Below, piece by piece: positions 46,441 to 57,187 of a DNA stretch of 64,000 bases. Made by a program: the position numbers and the translations under genes. How positions within the stretch are numbered: position 1 is the stretch's first letter; the number at the start of each line of letters is the position of its first letter. The DNA is from Azospirillum halopraeferens DSM 3675. Its GTDB lineage: Bacteria > Pseudomonadota > Alphaproteobacteria > Azospirillales > Azospirillaceae. Under the pieces are notes generated by a model that searched no databases, was not told the DNA's origin, and saw nothing but the letters and a program-made list of their open reading frames with translations. The stretch is taken from positions 186,001 to 250,000 of the forward strand of contig NZ_AUCF01000005.1 of assembly GCF_000429625.1 (NCBI RefSeq), given 5' to 3'.

Positions 46441-47001
46441 CTATGGCAGCTCCACCCGGCCGACGAAGGGCAGGTGGCGGTAGTCCTCCGCCCAGTCGAT
46501 GCCGTAGCCGACGACGAAGACGTCGTCCACGGTGAAGCCGATGAAGTCCACCGGCACCGGCACGACGCGGCGGGAGGGCTTGTCGAGCAGGGCGCAGATG
46601 CGCACCTCGGCGGCGCCGGCGTCCAGCAGCAGGCGGCGCACCGCGTCCAGGGTGCGGCCGCTGTCGGCAATGTCGTCCACCAGCAGCACCGGCCGCCCCG
46701 CCACCCCGTCGGGCAGCGGCCCCAGCACCCGCACGGTGCCGGAGCTTTCGGTGCCGCTGCCGTAGCTGGAGATGCGCAGGAAATCGACCCGCGGGTGCAG
46801 CCCCGCCCGCCCCAGCGCCCGCACCAGATCGGCGGCAAAGACGAAGCTGCCCTTGAGCAGGGCCACCACCGTGACGTCCGACGCCACCGTCCCGGCGATC
46901 TGTGCCGCCAGCTCCTCCAGCCGGCGGGTGATCGCCGCCTCGTCGATCAGCGGCAGGACGGTTCCCCGCCTCGGGGTCGGCTCGGTGGTGGCGGCGGTCA
47001 T
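46441..47001 (-). CDS. hpt: Hypoxanthine phosphoribosyltransferase
   Basis: Purine salvage enzyme converting hypoxanthine or guanine and PRPP to the nucleotide. The PRPP-binding motif VLLVDDIADSGRTL is complete, and the N-terminal VVALLKGSFVFAADL and FLRISSYGSGT blocks are typical of Hpt. The end has GYGIDWAEDYRHLPFVG, matching the catalytic-loop/C-terminal signature. Length 186 aa. ATG 47001. It is divergent from selA, with 118 bp between starts, and 85 bp upstream of the BCAM0308-like gene. Confidence 0.95.
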   Translation of the reverse strand: MTAATTEPTPRRGTVLPLIDEAAITRRLEELAAQIAGTVASDVTVVALLKGSFVFAADLVRALGRAGLHPRVDFLRISSYGSGTESSGTVRVLGPLPDGVAGRPVLLVDDIADSGRTLDAVRRLLLDAGAAEVRICALLDKPSRRVVPVPVDFIGFTVDDVFVVGYGIDWAEDYRHLPFVGRVELP

Positions 47002-47119
47002 GGGCGGCGTCTCCCGCGGGATGGAAAGCGGTGTCTTGCCCGCGGGCGGCCGGCGGAGTCAAGGAGGTACCCACCCCGTCCCGTGGCCGCCCCGCCGCCC
47101 CGCCGCCATACTGCGGCCC

Positions 47120-48531
<1,412 letters not shown>

Positions 48532-48535
<4 letters not shown>

Positions 48536-50463
48536 GGACCGCCATGGTGGGGGTGATGGGCCACATCGACCACGGCAAGACCGCCCTGGTCCGCGCCCTG
48601 ACCGGCACCGACACCGACCGCCTGCCGGAGGAGAAGGCGCGCGGCATCTCCATCGCGCTGGGCTTCGCCCGGCTGGCGGTGCCCGGCGGTGCCATCGACC
48701 TGGTGGACATGCCCGGCCACGAGCGTTTCGTGCGCACCATGGTGTCGGGCGCCACCGGCCTGGAGGCGGCCCTGCTGGTGGTGGACGCGGGCGAAGGGGT
48801 GCGGCCCCAGACGGTGGAGCATCTGGCCATCGCCGCGCTGATCGGGGTGCGCCGCGCCGTGGTCGCGGTCGCCCGCTGCGACCTCGTCCCGGCGGAGCGG
48901 GCGGCGCAGACCGCGGCAGAGGCGCAGGACCTGTGCGCCCGCCTGGGCTGCGCCGCCGCCCCGGCGGTGGCGGTGTCCGCGCGCACCGGTCAGGGGCTGG
49001 CGGCGCTGACGGCGCACCTCGCCGCCCTGGCGCGCGACCCGGCGGAGCGGCCGGACCATGGCTTCGCCTGGCTGCCGGTGGACCGGGTGTTCGCGGTGGC
49101 CGGGTTCGGCACGGTGGTGACGGGCACGCTGCGCCGCGGCCGGCTTGCCGTGGGCGACCCGGTGGAGCTGCTGCCGGGCGGCCGGCCGGCACGGGTGCGC
49201 AGCCTGCAGATCCACGGCGCCGCGGTCGACGCCGCCACCCCCGGCCGGCGCACCGCCGTCGCCCTGCGCGGAGTGGAGCGGGCGCACGCCGCGCCCGGCA
49301 TGGCGCTCGCCACCCCCGGCCTGCTGCACCCGGCGCACTGGCTGGACGTGGTGCTGAGCGTGCCGCCCGTCGCCGCCGCGCCGCTGGACACGGGCCGCCC
49401 CGTGCGGCTGCTGTTCGGCACGACGGAGGCGGAGGCGCGCGTGCGCCTGCTCGACGGCGACCGGCTGGAGCCCGGGGCCGAGGGGGTGGCGCAGCTCCGC
49501 TGTCCGGACGGCGTGACGGTGCCGGCGGGGGAGCCGTTCATCCTGCGCGCCGGCTCGCCCCCGGCGACCCTGGCCGGCGGCCGCATCCTCGCCCCCGCCC
49601 CGGCGCGCCGGCGCCGCGGCGACCCGGCGACGCTCGGCCTGCTGGGCGCCCTGGCGGCGACCGCCGATCCGGCCGACGCCGCCGCGCTGCACCTGCGGGC
49701 GGCCGGCACCGCGGGGCTGGACCTGCCCGCCCTGGCCCGCGCCGTGGGCCGCGCCCCCGCCGCCGTGGCGCCGCCCGCCGGCGCGGTGACGCTGCCCGGC
49801 GCCCTCCTGCTGGACGCCGCCGCGGCGCGGCAGGCGGAGGAGCGGGTGCTGGCCCTGGTGACCGACCACCAGCGCCGCACCCCCACCGCGCCCGGCCTGC
49901 CGCGGGAGCATCTGCGTTCCCTGCCCGGCCTACCGGCCGCGGTGGCCGAGGCGGTGGCCGAGCGCCTGACCGCCGCCGGCCGGCTGCTGCGCGACGGCGC
50001 CGCGCTGCGCCTGCCCGGCGCGGACGCCGACCGGCTGCTGTCCGACACCGACCGCGCCCTGCTGGCGGCGCTGGAGGAGGCGTTCCGCCGCGCCGGCCTG
50101 ACCCCGCCCGACGCCGCGGCGGTGGCCGCCGGCAGCCGGCGCCGCGTGCAGGCCCTGGGCTATCTGCTGCGCCGCGGCACGCTGGTGCGCACGGTGGACC
50201 GGGTGCACAGGCGCGAGATCCTGTTCCACCGCGACGCCCTGGCCCGCGCCCGGCGCATCCTGTCCCGGCACCTGGCGGACCGCCGCACCGGCTTTCCCGT
50301 GGGCGAGGCCGGCCGGCTGCTGGGCATCTCCCGCAAGTTCTGCGTGCCCCTTCTGGAACACCTGGACGCCACCGGCTTCACCCGCCGCGACGGCGACCAC
50401 CGCGTGCTGGCCGAACCGGGCACCCCGAACGAGCCGGCGCGCGGCGACGGGAGGGTGTGGTAG
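48532..50463 (+). CDS. selB: Selenocysteine-specific elongation factor SelB
   Basis: GTPase that brings Sec-tRNA(Sec) to UGA codons by binding the SECIS hairpin. G1 is GHIDHGKT (residues 10-17), G3 is DMPGHE and the G2 switch is ARGISIALGFA, as in SelB rather than EF-Tu. Beta-barrel domains 2-3 span about 170-340. The C-terminal winged-helix array (about 370-640, with PGLPREHLRSLPG, LGYLLRRGTLVRTV and ISRKFCVPLLEHLD) is the SECIS-binding part. Length 643 aa. GTG 48532 overlaps the selA stop. selC starts 42 bp downstream. Confidence 0.97.
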
Positions 50464-50504
50464 GGACGTGGGTCACCCACCCGCCGCGGGCGGGAGGGAA
50501 CGCG

Positions 50505-50597
50505 GGAGGCGACAAGGGTCTGGTGGCCCTCCTGGTCTTCAAAACCAGCGGATCGCCCAAAGCGATCGGTGGGTTCGATTCCCATCCGCCTCCGCCA
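50505..50597 (+). tRNA. selC: tRNA-Sec (anticodon UCA)
   Basis: The acceptor strand GGAGGCGA pairs with CCGCCTCC (seven pairs plus an apparent A-C mismatch at the eighth position). The anticodon stem CTGGT/ACCAG holds the loop CTTCAAA with anticodon TCA. A long variable arm GATCGC-CCAAA-GCGATC and the T arm TGGG-TTCGATT-CCCA follow. Discriminator G and an encoded CCA end the gene. The long variable arm and extended acceptor are hallmarks of selenocysteine tRNA. It lies just after selB. tRNA genes are common integration sites, and a decayed insertion follows. Confidence 0.95.
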
Positions 50598-50614
50598 GCC
50601 GGCGTGCGCCGGCG

Positions 50615-51013
50615 ATGAAGCCTGCTTCAGCAGCGCGGCCTTTTCCGAATCCGGCATGGTATGATCTCATTCCGGTGCACCTGGCGTCCGCGGAGCCGAT
50701 CGCGACGATCGGCCGCTTCGTGGAAGCGGCTCAGGACGCAGGGGGCGCCCTGCTGCGCTTCACGCACCCGGAAACCGACGGCGAACCCGACGCCTGCCCC
50801 GGATGCGTCTACGTCGTGCACGACGGTACCATCTATGAGGGCAGGTCAAGCGATGGCGGAACAACGTTCCACGGCTATCCGTACCGGGGTAAACCGGTCT
50901 CCCGTACGGTTCGGGAACTGCGGGCGATGGCTCGGCGGGACGGGTGCCCGGATGCGTTCGAGCACCGGGTGACGGAGCACATCGTGCTCCATGGCTCCGG
51001 CAGGCACGGGTGA
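50615..51013 (+). CDS. Hypothetical protein just downstream of selC
   Basis: A 132-aa protein without a recognised domain, starting 18 bp after the tRNA. Segments include ATIGRFVEAAQDAGGALLRFT, CPGCVYVVHDGTIYEGRSSDGG and a basic Arg-rich helix RTVRELRAMARRDG. No membrane segment. ATG 50615 gives a frame open without damage. It is followed at 7 bp by the frameshifted ImmA/IrrE-like pseudogene, and the two were probably a pair. Its GC content is lower than that of selB. Likely a remnant of an element inserted at selC (inference). Confidence 0.5.
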   Translation: MKPASAARPFPNPAWYDLIPVHLASAEPIATIGRFVEAAQDAGGALLRFTHPETDGEPDACPGCVYVVHDGTIYEGRSSDGGTTFHGYPYRGKPVSRTVRELRAMARRDGCPDAFEHRVTEHIVLHGSGRHG

Positions 51014-51020
51014 GACGATC

Positions 51021-51860
51021 ATGAAGGCAGCCCATAGCTTCGAGGTGCGGCTCGAGTGGCGGGATACGGCTGACGGCCAGCCGGTGCGGACCTTTGCCGC
51101 CATCGACGTGCGGATCGACGACGCGCCCGGCTGGCCGTCATCCGACGATGGCGCCCCCCCTGGAGTGGTTTGCCGGCGATCTGCTGGCCCATCTCGCCGA
51201 ACGGTGGGATCAACTTCTGATCCGCCAGCACTACCCGGCCAACCTCAGCGTCAGCCGGCCCGACGAGGTGTGGAGCGCCTTCGAACGGCGCCCGATTCGG
51301 TCACCCGCGGCCGCCGAGGATGATGAACGGGCGTGCCTCGCCTTCGAAAGGACGCACAATCTGGCGTCGGCGTCCTCAGGCGTTTCGGGTCTGCCGCCCC
51401 TGTGGCTCCTGCGGCAGGGACATCGCTTCGTCGTCGACACCGGCACCACCCTCTGGACGGTTCCGGTCGATGCCGTCGTGGAGGCTCTGACCACGGTGGG
51501 CGACGCGATCGCACGGCGCCTCGACGAGAACGATCCGCAAAAATGGAGCCACATCATCGAACGATGGCGGGGGCGTTCGGCTTCGAGCGGATTCGGGACG
51601 TCGTCAAGCTCGTGAGAACCTGCGCCAGACGATGCACCGGACCTCGACAGCCTGGGTGCGCGGGTGTGCGGCACGCTCGATCACGGCGCACCGCCCTACC
51701 GGCAGGGGATTGACGCCGCCCGCGAGCTGCGGGATCCCGCCGGCGGACCGGGCCGACCCGTTCGACGTACTCGAACACGTGCTCGAAAACGCAGGAGCGG
51801 AGGTGCGCTGCATCCACATTCCGTCCCCGCCGCGCGATGCCATCGCGGTGTGGGGGACTG
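51021..51860 (+). pseudogene. Frameshifted and truncated remnant of an ImmA/IrrE-like protein
   Basis: Protein-like sequence continues through several reading frames. It opens MKAAHSFEVRLEWRDTADG (frame of 51021), shifts at a run of seven C near 51154 into LEWFAGDLLAHLAERWDQLL and on to VDAVVEALTTVGDAIARRL, then GFERIRDVVKLV, then LDSLGARVCGTLDHGAPPY and GIDAARELRDPAGG, and last DPFDVLEHVLENAGAEVRC and DAIAVWGT in yet another frame. At least four shifts are needed. The order resembles the N-terminal part of proteins with a DUF955 metallopeptidase; the catalytic HExxH end is absent, cut off near 51860. Family call is moderate; decay is clear. Confidence 0.6.
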
Positions 51861-51869
51861 CCCAGCCGG

Positions 51870-52193
51870 CTAACCTCCCTCCATCAGTGCCTCCAGGCAG
51901 TCGCGCGCCGTCTTCAGCCGCTCGTGCCGCATCCCCACCATGGGGAAGGCGCCGGAGTGGAGCACGCTCAGCACGGCGTTCACCTGATGCAGGTTCTGCT
52001 CCAGCCGGGGCGCGGTGTCGCCGGCACGGCGGCGGGCGATCAGGTGGTTGCGCATGTTGACCAGGCAGCGCATGCCCTCCAGCAGCTCGTCGTGGTGGCG
52101 TTCGGGCTTCTCGGTCAGGATGCGGTCGAGGTGGCGGAGCGCGCTGCGGCAGTGGCCGTGTTCGGGGGTGTCCTCGGGCAGCATAGCGGTCAT
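51870..52193 (-). CDS. Hypothetical protein at the end of the formate dehydrogenase operon (107 aa)
   Basis: A small soluble, helical protein: LPEDTPEHGHCRSALRHLDRIL, HHDELLEGMRCLVNMRNHLIARRRAG, and HQVNAVLSVLHSGAFPMVGMRHERLK in its key parts. No domain recognised, and no CxxC pairs, so it is not FdhE. ATG 52193 overlaps the stop of the NrfD gene (ATGA), a strong sign of coupling; ATG 52184 is an alternative. Position suggests a role in the formate dehydrogenase complex or its maturation, but the sequence gives no function. Confidence 0.7.
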   Translation of the reverse strand: MTAMLPEDTPEHGHCRSALRHLDRILTEKPERHHDELLEGMRCLVNMRNHLIARRRAGDTAPRLEQNLHQVNAVLSVLHSGAFPMVGMRHERLKTARDCLEALMEGG

Positions 52194-53107
52194 CTCCGCG
52201 GGGGCAGGCGGGCGGGTTCGGGCGGGCGGGTCAGGCGGAAGGTGTCGCGCGGGCGCTCGGTGGAGCGGTTGCCGGCCTGGATGACCGCGTGGCGCAGCAG
52301 CGCGCCGCCGGCCAGGGCGGCCAGCGCGCCGATCACCGACAGGGTGCGCGAGGGGCGGCGGGACAGACGGTTGGCGGCGTGGCAGGCCAGCGGCACCGCC
52401 ACGCCCAGCGCCAGGGCGCCGGCGACGGCGGGCTCCTTATGGTCGTGGCCCGAGGCGATCGAGGCCGCGAGTTCGCCGGCCGCCGCCGCCGCGGTGATGG
52501 CGTCCAGCGTCGCCGCGGTGCCGGGCCGGCCGGCCGCCTGCTCCGCCAGGGACAGGGCGGCCGCCGCGCCGGCCACGGAGGAGCAGGCGAACTGCACCGC
52601 CAGCGACCGCGGCGCCTCGGCCCAGAAGGGCGAGCTGGTGGCGGACAGCAGGCTGGCGGTGTAGGTGGCCATGCCCGCCCCCAGAAGTGCCGCCGGCACC
52701 TGCGCCGCGTCCGACAAACGGCCGGCCGGCAGGGCCGCCAGGGCGCTGAAGGCGCCGAACCCGGTGAGGATGTAGGAGCCGACCGACATGGGCGAGGTCG
52801 GCCGGGCGATGCGCAGCATGTTGTACCAGCGCGTCGGCGTCTTCAGGTCGGCGATCAGGAAGGGCGGCCCCAGCACGGCGCCGGCCAGCGCCATCCACCG
52901 GCCATGCCGCACCACCCCGCGCGCGCGCCGCCCGCCCGCCGCCGCCGCGACGGCCGACAGCACCTGCGCCGCGCCGGCGACGCCGCCGATCTGCACATAG
53001 GCCGCGATCTTCCAGTCGAAGGGGCTGGCCTTGACCGGCGGCACGCCGTAATAGCCGATGGCGGCGTCGTCCGTCACGGTCGGCCCTCTCATGGCCGGCC
53101 CCCTCAT
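52190..53107 (-). CDS. NrfD-family membrane subunit of the formate dehydrogenase
   Basis: A 305-aa polytopic protein with about eight hydrophobic helices (for example residues 32-52, 65-85, 100-125 and 135-160). Blocks YYGVPPVKASPFDWKIAAYVQIGG, quoted as GVPPVKASPFDW, and FLIADLKTPTRWYNMLRIARPTSPMS, quoted as ADLKTPTRWYNML and RPTSPMSVGSY, match NrfD/PsrC proteins, which exchange electrons with quinone without haem. This replaces the cytochrome b subunit of FdnI type. ATG 53107 overlaps the FeS-subunit stop; ATG 53092 with GAGGGG upstream is also plausible. Confidence 0.85.
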   Translation of the reverse strand: MRGPAMRGPTVTDDAAIGYYGVPPVKASPFDWKIAAYVQIGGVAGAAQVLSAVAAAAGGRRARGVVRHGRWMALAGAVLGPPFLIADLKTPTRWYNMLRIARPTSPMSVGSYILTGFGAFSALAALPAGRLSDAAQVPAALLGAGMATYTASLLSATSSPFWAEAPRSLAVQFACSSVAGAAAALSLAEQAAGRPGTAATLDAITAAAAAGELAASIASGHDHKEPAVAGALALGVAVPLACHAANRLSRRPSRTLSVIGALAALAGGALLRHAVIQAGNRSTERPRDTFRLTRPPEPARLPPRR

Positions 53108-53985
53108 GGCCGCCCCCCGTCCCCGCCGCCGTTCCGCCCGAACAGCAGGGCGGCGGCCAGCGTCAGCCCGGCCACGGCCGCCAGGCCGGCGGCCATGCCC
53201 GGCGCGAAGCGCTCCGCCGGGCGGGTGGGGTGTTCGGGCAGGTTGTAGACCTCCGGCCGGTCGGTCAGCAGGAAGAAGGCGTTCAGCCGCTCGATTCCGC
53301 CGGTGGCGCCGGGGGTTCCCGGCGCGCCGTAGAGATAGGCGTCGTCGCGGCCCAGCCCGCGCAGCTCCTCCACCCGCCCCCGGGCGCGTTCGGTCAGGTC
53401 GTCGATCTCGCCGAACTGAATGCTGTCGGTGGGGCAGGACTTGGCGCACGCCGGCTCCAGCCCGCCCTTCAGGCGGTCATAGCACAGGGTGCACTTGTGC
53501 GCCTTGCCGTCGCTGAGGTTGAGATCCACCACCCCGAACGGACAGGCCGGCACGCAATAGCCGCAGCCGTTGCAGATGTCCTGCTGCACCACGACGGTGT
53601 CGAACTCGGTGCGGAACAGCGAACCGGTCGGGCACGCCTCCAGGCAGGGGGCGGGGCTGCAATGCTTGCAGACGTCGCTCATCATCAGCCAGTTGGACTG
53701 GAACGGCGGCATGGTGGTGACCCGCTCCCCGCCGGCCTGCGGGGCGATCTTCTCGACGAACAGCACATGGCGCCAGGTGTCGGCGGACAGATCCACGGTG
53801 TTGTCGTAGCTCATCCCCGTCAGGCCGGGAATGTCGGCCGGCAGCGCGTTCCATTCCTTGCACGCGACCTCGCATGCCTTGCAGCCGATGCACAGGGTGG
53901 TGTCGGTGAAGAAGCCGTAGCGACGGCCGGGGCGGACGGTGGTGCCGGCGGTGAGGGCGGATTCATCGGGGATCAGCGCGGTCAT
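53104..53985 (-). CDS. Formate dehydrogenase iron-sulfur subunit
   Basis: A 293-aa electron-transfer subunit with four [4Fe-4S] sites: CIGCKACEVACKEW, CKHCSPAPCLEACP, CNGCGYCVPACPFG and CTLCYDRLKGGLEPACAKSCP (quoted as CTLCYDRL...CAKSCP). A single transmembrane helix near the C-terminus (MAAGLAAVAGLTLAAALLF) anchors it. This matches FdnH/FdoH-like beta subunits. ATG 53985 is 43 bp after the catalytic-subunit stop. Electrons would pass from the catalytic subunit through this chain to the NrfD-like quinone-reactive subunit. Confidence 0.93.
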   Translation of the reverse strand: MTALIPDESALTAGTTVRPGRRYGFFTDTTLCIGCKACEVACKEWNALPADIPGLTGMSYDNTVDLSADTWRHVLFVEKIAPQAGGERVTTMPPFQSNWLMMSDVCKHCSPAPCLEACPTGSLFRTEFDTVVVQQDICNGCGYCVPACPFGVVDLNLSDGKAHKCTLCYDRLKGGLEPACAKSCPTDSIQFGEIDDLTERARGRVEELRGLGRDDAYLYGAPGTPGATGGIERLNAFFLLTDRPEVYNLPEHPTRPAERFAPGMAAGLAAVAGLTLAAALLFGRNGGGDGGRP

Positions 53986-54028
53986 GCCGGGGCCATTTCG
54001 GTCAGCGGGGACGTGGTCGGTTGGGGGC

Positions 54029-57000
54029 TCATCGCGCCAGCCTCCCCTTCCTCAACGCGCAGGTCAGGGCCTTGTTCTCGTGCATGCTGGTGTTGGGGTC
54101 GCCGACGCAGGCGGTGAGGACGTTGGCGATGTCGCCGGTGGCGTAGCCATGCCAGCCATAGTGCCAGGGCATGCCGATCTGGTGGACGCGGCGGCCGTCG
54201 ATGACGAAGGGACGCAGGCGCTCGGTTACCAGGGCGCGCGTCTCGATGGCGCCGCGGGCGGTTTCCAGCACCACCCAATCCAGGGTGGTGATGCCCAGCT
54301 CGGCCGCCAGCTCCGGCGGGATCTCGGCGAAGCCTTCCGGCTGCAGCTCCGCCGTGGTGGGGACGGAGCGGGTGGGCGCGCCGCCCGAATGGTGCTCCGT
54401 CAGGCGGTAGGTGGTCAGGACGTACGGGTGCGCCGGGTCGCCGATGGGGTGCAGCTCATTGTCGTCGTGCTCCCACCGCTTGGCGGTGGGGTTGCCCTGC
54501 TGCTTGTACAGGGGGTTCGGGACCGGGGATTCCAGCGGTTCGTAATGGGTGGGCAGCGGCCCGTCCTTCAGGCCCGACGGCACGAACAGCGACGCCTTGC
54601 CGTCGGCGATCATGATAAAGGGGTCGTTGCCGGTGATCGCGTCCATGCCCGTGGGCTTGCTGTCCCAGTCCGGCTCGAAGTGGGGCGGTTTCTCCTCGGG
54701 GAAATCGGGCTCGTCGTGGCCGGTCCAGCGCTCCTGCTCCGCGTCCCACCACAGCAGGCGCTTGCGCTCCGACCACGGCTTGCCGTCGGGGTCGGCGGAG
54801 GCGCGGTTGTTCAGGGTGCGGCGGTTCGACGGCCAGGCGAAGGCCCAGTTCAGGTGGGTGCCGGGGCCGTCCGGCCCGTCGGGCGTGCGGTCGCGCGTCT
54901 TGTTGTGGTCGTCGGCGGGGAAGGCGCCGCAGTAGATCCAGCAGCCGCAGGCGGTGGAGCCGTCGTCCTTCAGATCCTTGAAGTCGGCGATCTGCCGGCG
55001 CTCCGCCGGGTCCGACGCCCATGTGTAGCCGTTGATCTCCTTCAGCACCGCCTCGGCGTCCGGCTCCTGCTTCGGCCCGCGCACGGGATAGTCCCAGGTC
55101 AGGTGGCGGACGGGCGCATCCTTCGGGTCGGTGCTGCCGGCGTAGAGCGCCTTCACCCGCAGCGCCAGATGGTGCATGAACCACAGCTCCGACCGGCTGT
55201 CGCCGGGCCCCTCGACCACCGCGTCGTGCCACTGCACCAGCCGGTGGGTGTTGGTGAAGGACCCGGCCTTCTCCCCGGCGAAGGTGCAGGGCATCAGGAA
55301 GACTTCGGTGGCGATGTCCTGCGGCCGCGCGTCGCCGTGGTGCCAGAAGGCGGCGGTTTCCGTCTCGGTGAAGTCGCGCACCACCATCCATTCCAGGTTG
55401 GCCAGCCCCCGGCGCACCATGCCGGCGTTGGAGGAGCCGACCACCGGGTTCTGCCCCATGACGAACAGCCCCTTGATGATGCCGTCGCGCACCGCCAGGG
55501 TCAGCGGAAGCTGGGAATGGTCGCCGACGATCCTGGGCAGCCAGTCGTAGCCCCAATCGTTGCCGGGCGTCGCCGCGTCGCCGTACCAGGCGCGGAACAG
55601 GCTGACGGCGTATTTGGGGAAGTTGCTCCACCAGCCGGTCGGCGTCTCCTCGATCTCCAGATAGTCCTTCAGCGTGTCGTGCGGCTTGTAGGCGTGCGGC
55701 ATCGGCAGGTAGCCGGGCAGCATGTTGTAGAGGGTGGGGATGTCGGTGGAGCCCTGGATGCTGGTGTGGCCGCGCAGGGCCAGGATGCCGCCGCCGGGCC
55801 GTCCGACGTTGCCCAGCAGCGCCTGGATGATCGCTGCGGCGCGGATGATCTGGACTCCCGTGGAATGGTGAGTCCAGCCCACCGCGTAGCAGATGGTCGC
55901 CGTGCGCTCCCGGCCGGAGTTGCGGGTCAGCGCCTCGCACACCTTCAGGAACACGTCGGCGGGGCAGCCGGTCACCCGTTCCACCATCTCCGGCGTGTAG
56001 CGGGCGTAATGGCGGCGCATGATGCGGTAGACGCAGTTCGGGTGCTCCAGCGTCAGGTCCTGCGGCACCGGCGCGTGGGACAGGCGCTTGGTCTCGTCGT
56101 TGAAGGACTCCGTGGTGTTCACGTGGTGCTCGGCCAGGGAGGACGGCACCGTCATCCCCTCGTACTGCCAGCTATCGTAGACGTAGCGCCGGCCCTCCTC
56201 GTCCCAGCCGGAGAAGACGCCGTCCAGCTCGTCGGCGCCGCGGAAGCGCTCGTCGATGATGGTGGCGAGGTTGGTGTAGTGGAGCGCGTACTCCCGGAAC
56301 CAGAGGTCGTTTTCCAGGATGTGGCGGATGATGCCGCCGAGGAACGCGATGTCGGACCCGGCGCGCACCGGCGCGTACAGGTCGGCCATGGCCGAGGTGC
56401 GCGTGAAGCGCGGGTCGGCGTGCATCACCGTCGCCCCCTTCTGCTTCGCCTGAAGCACGAAGCGGTAGGCGATGGGATGGCTCTCCGCCATGTTCGATCC
56501 CATGATGAGGATCGCGTCGGCGTTCGCCACGTCCCATTGGGGCAGCGTCGCCGCCCCCCGGCCGTAGGTGGCACCCAAACTGGGCACCGAACTGGAATGT
56601 CAGACTCTGGCCTGGTTTTCGATCCACACCATGCCCAGGCCGCCGGAGAAGAACTTCTTGATCAGGTAGTTCTCCTCGTTGTCCAGCGTCGCCCCGCCGA
56701 GCGACGCCAGCCCCAGCGTGTGGTTGACCCGGGTGCCGTCGGGCAGCTCGCGCACGAACGTCTCGTCGCGGGTGCGCTTCACCAGGGCGGCGATGCGGTC
56801 CATCGCCCAGTCCAGCGGCTTCACCTCCCACCGGTCGGCGTGCGGCGCGCGGTACAGCACGTGCTGCAGGCGCTGCGGGCTGGTCAGCAGGCCGAAGGTC
56901 GCGGCACCCTTGGGGCACAGGGTGCCCTGATTGATCGGGCTGCGGGGGTCGCCCTCCACATGGATCAGGCGCCCGTCGCGCGCGTAGAGGCGCTGGGCGC

Positions 57001-57187
57001 AGCCGACCGCGCAATAGGGGCAGATGCCGGTGCCCACCGTGTCCGCCTCTTCCAGCCGCGGCCGCAGGTCGCGCGACAGGCTGCTGCGCGCCGCCTCGTC
57101 CCGGTGGGATTGGCCGGCGATTTGGCGGGGGATCGACCATTCCCGCAGGAAGCCGCGGGCGCGGTCGGCGATGGTGCGGCGCGTCAT
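54029..57187 (-). CDS. fdhA: Selenocysteine-containing formate dehydrogenase, catalytic subunit
   Basis: A 1052-aa molybdo/tungsto-bis-MGD enzyme oxidising formate to CO2. The [4Fe-4S] site is C56-P-Y-C59-A-V-G-C63...C91 (GICPYCAVGC, LCPKGAA). The frame is interrupted at 56600-56602 by TGA, directly after WIENQARV and before HSSSVPSLG; E. coli FdnG has Sec at residue 196 followed by His at the same place, and here the TGA is codon 196. A SECIS-like hairpin follows. Downstream blocks include MGSNMAESHPIAYRF, HHSTGVQIIRAAAIIQ and GQNPVVGSSNAGM. No twin-arginine signal is visible. It overlaps the 76-aa gene upstream (ATGA). Confidence 0.95.
56570..56602 (-). promoter_or_regulatory. Selenocysteine UGA and SECIS-like hairpin in fdhA
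   Basis: On the minus strand the UGA (56600-56602) is followed by 11 nt and then GGTGCCC-AGTTT-GGGTGCC, a 7-bp stem with two G-U pairs and a loop holding GU. E. coli fdhF has the same arrangement: 11 nt after its UGA, then the SelB-binding stem with GU in the apical loop. The coding sequence is open on both sides in the same frame. Confidence 0.85.

Noticed and set aside
54029..57187. fdhA as two genes or a nonsense pseudogene
   Set aside because: Frame is preserved, the UGA is at the known Sec position, a SECIS-like hairpin follows, and the full Sec machinery is nearby.
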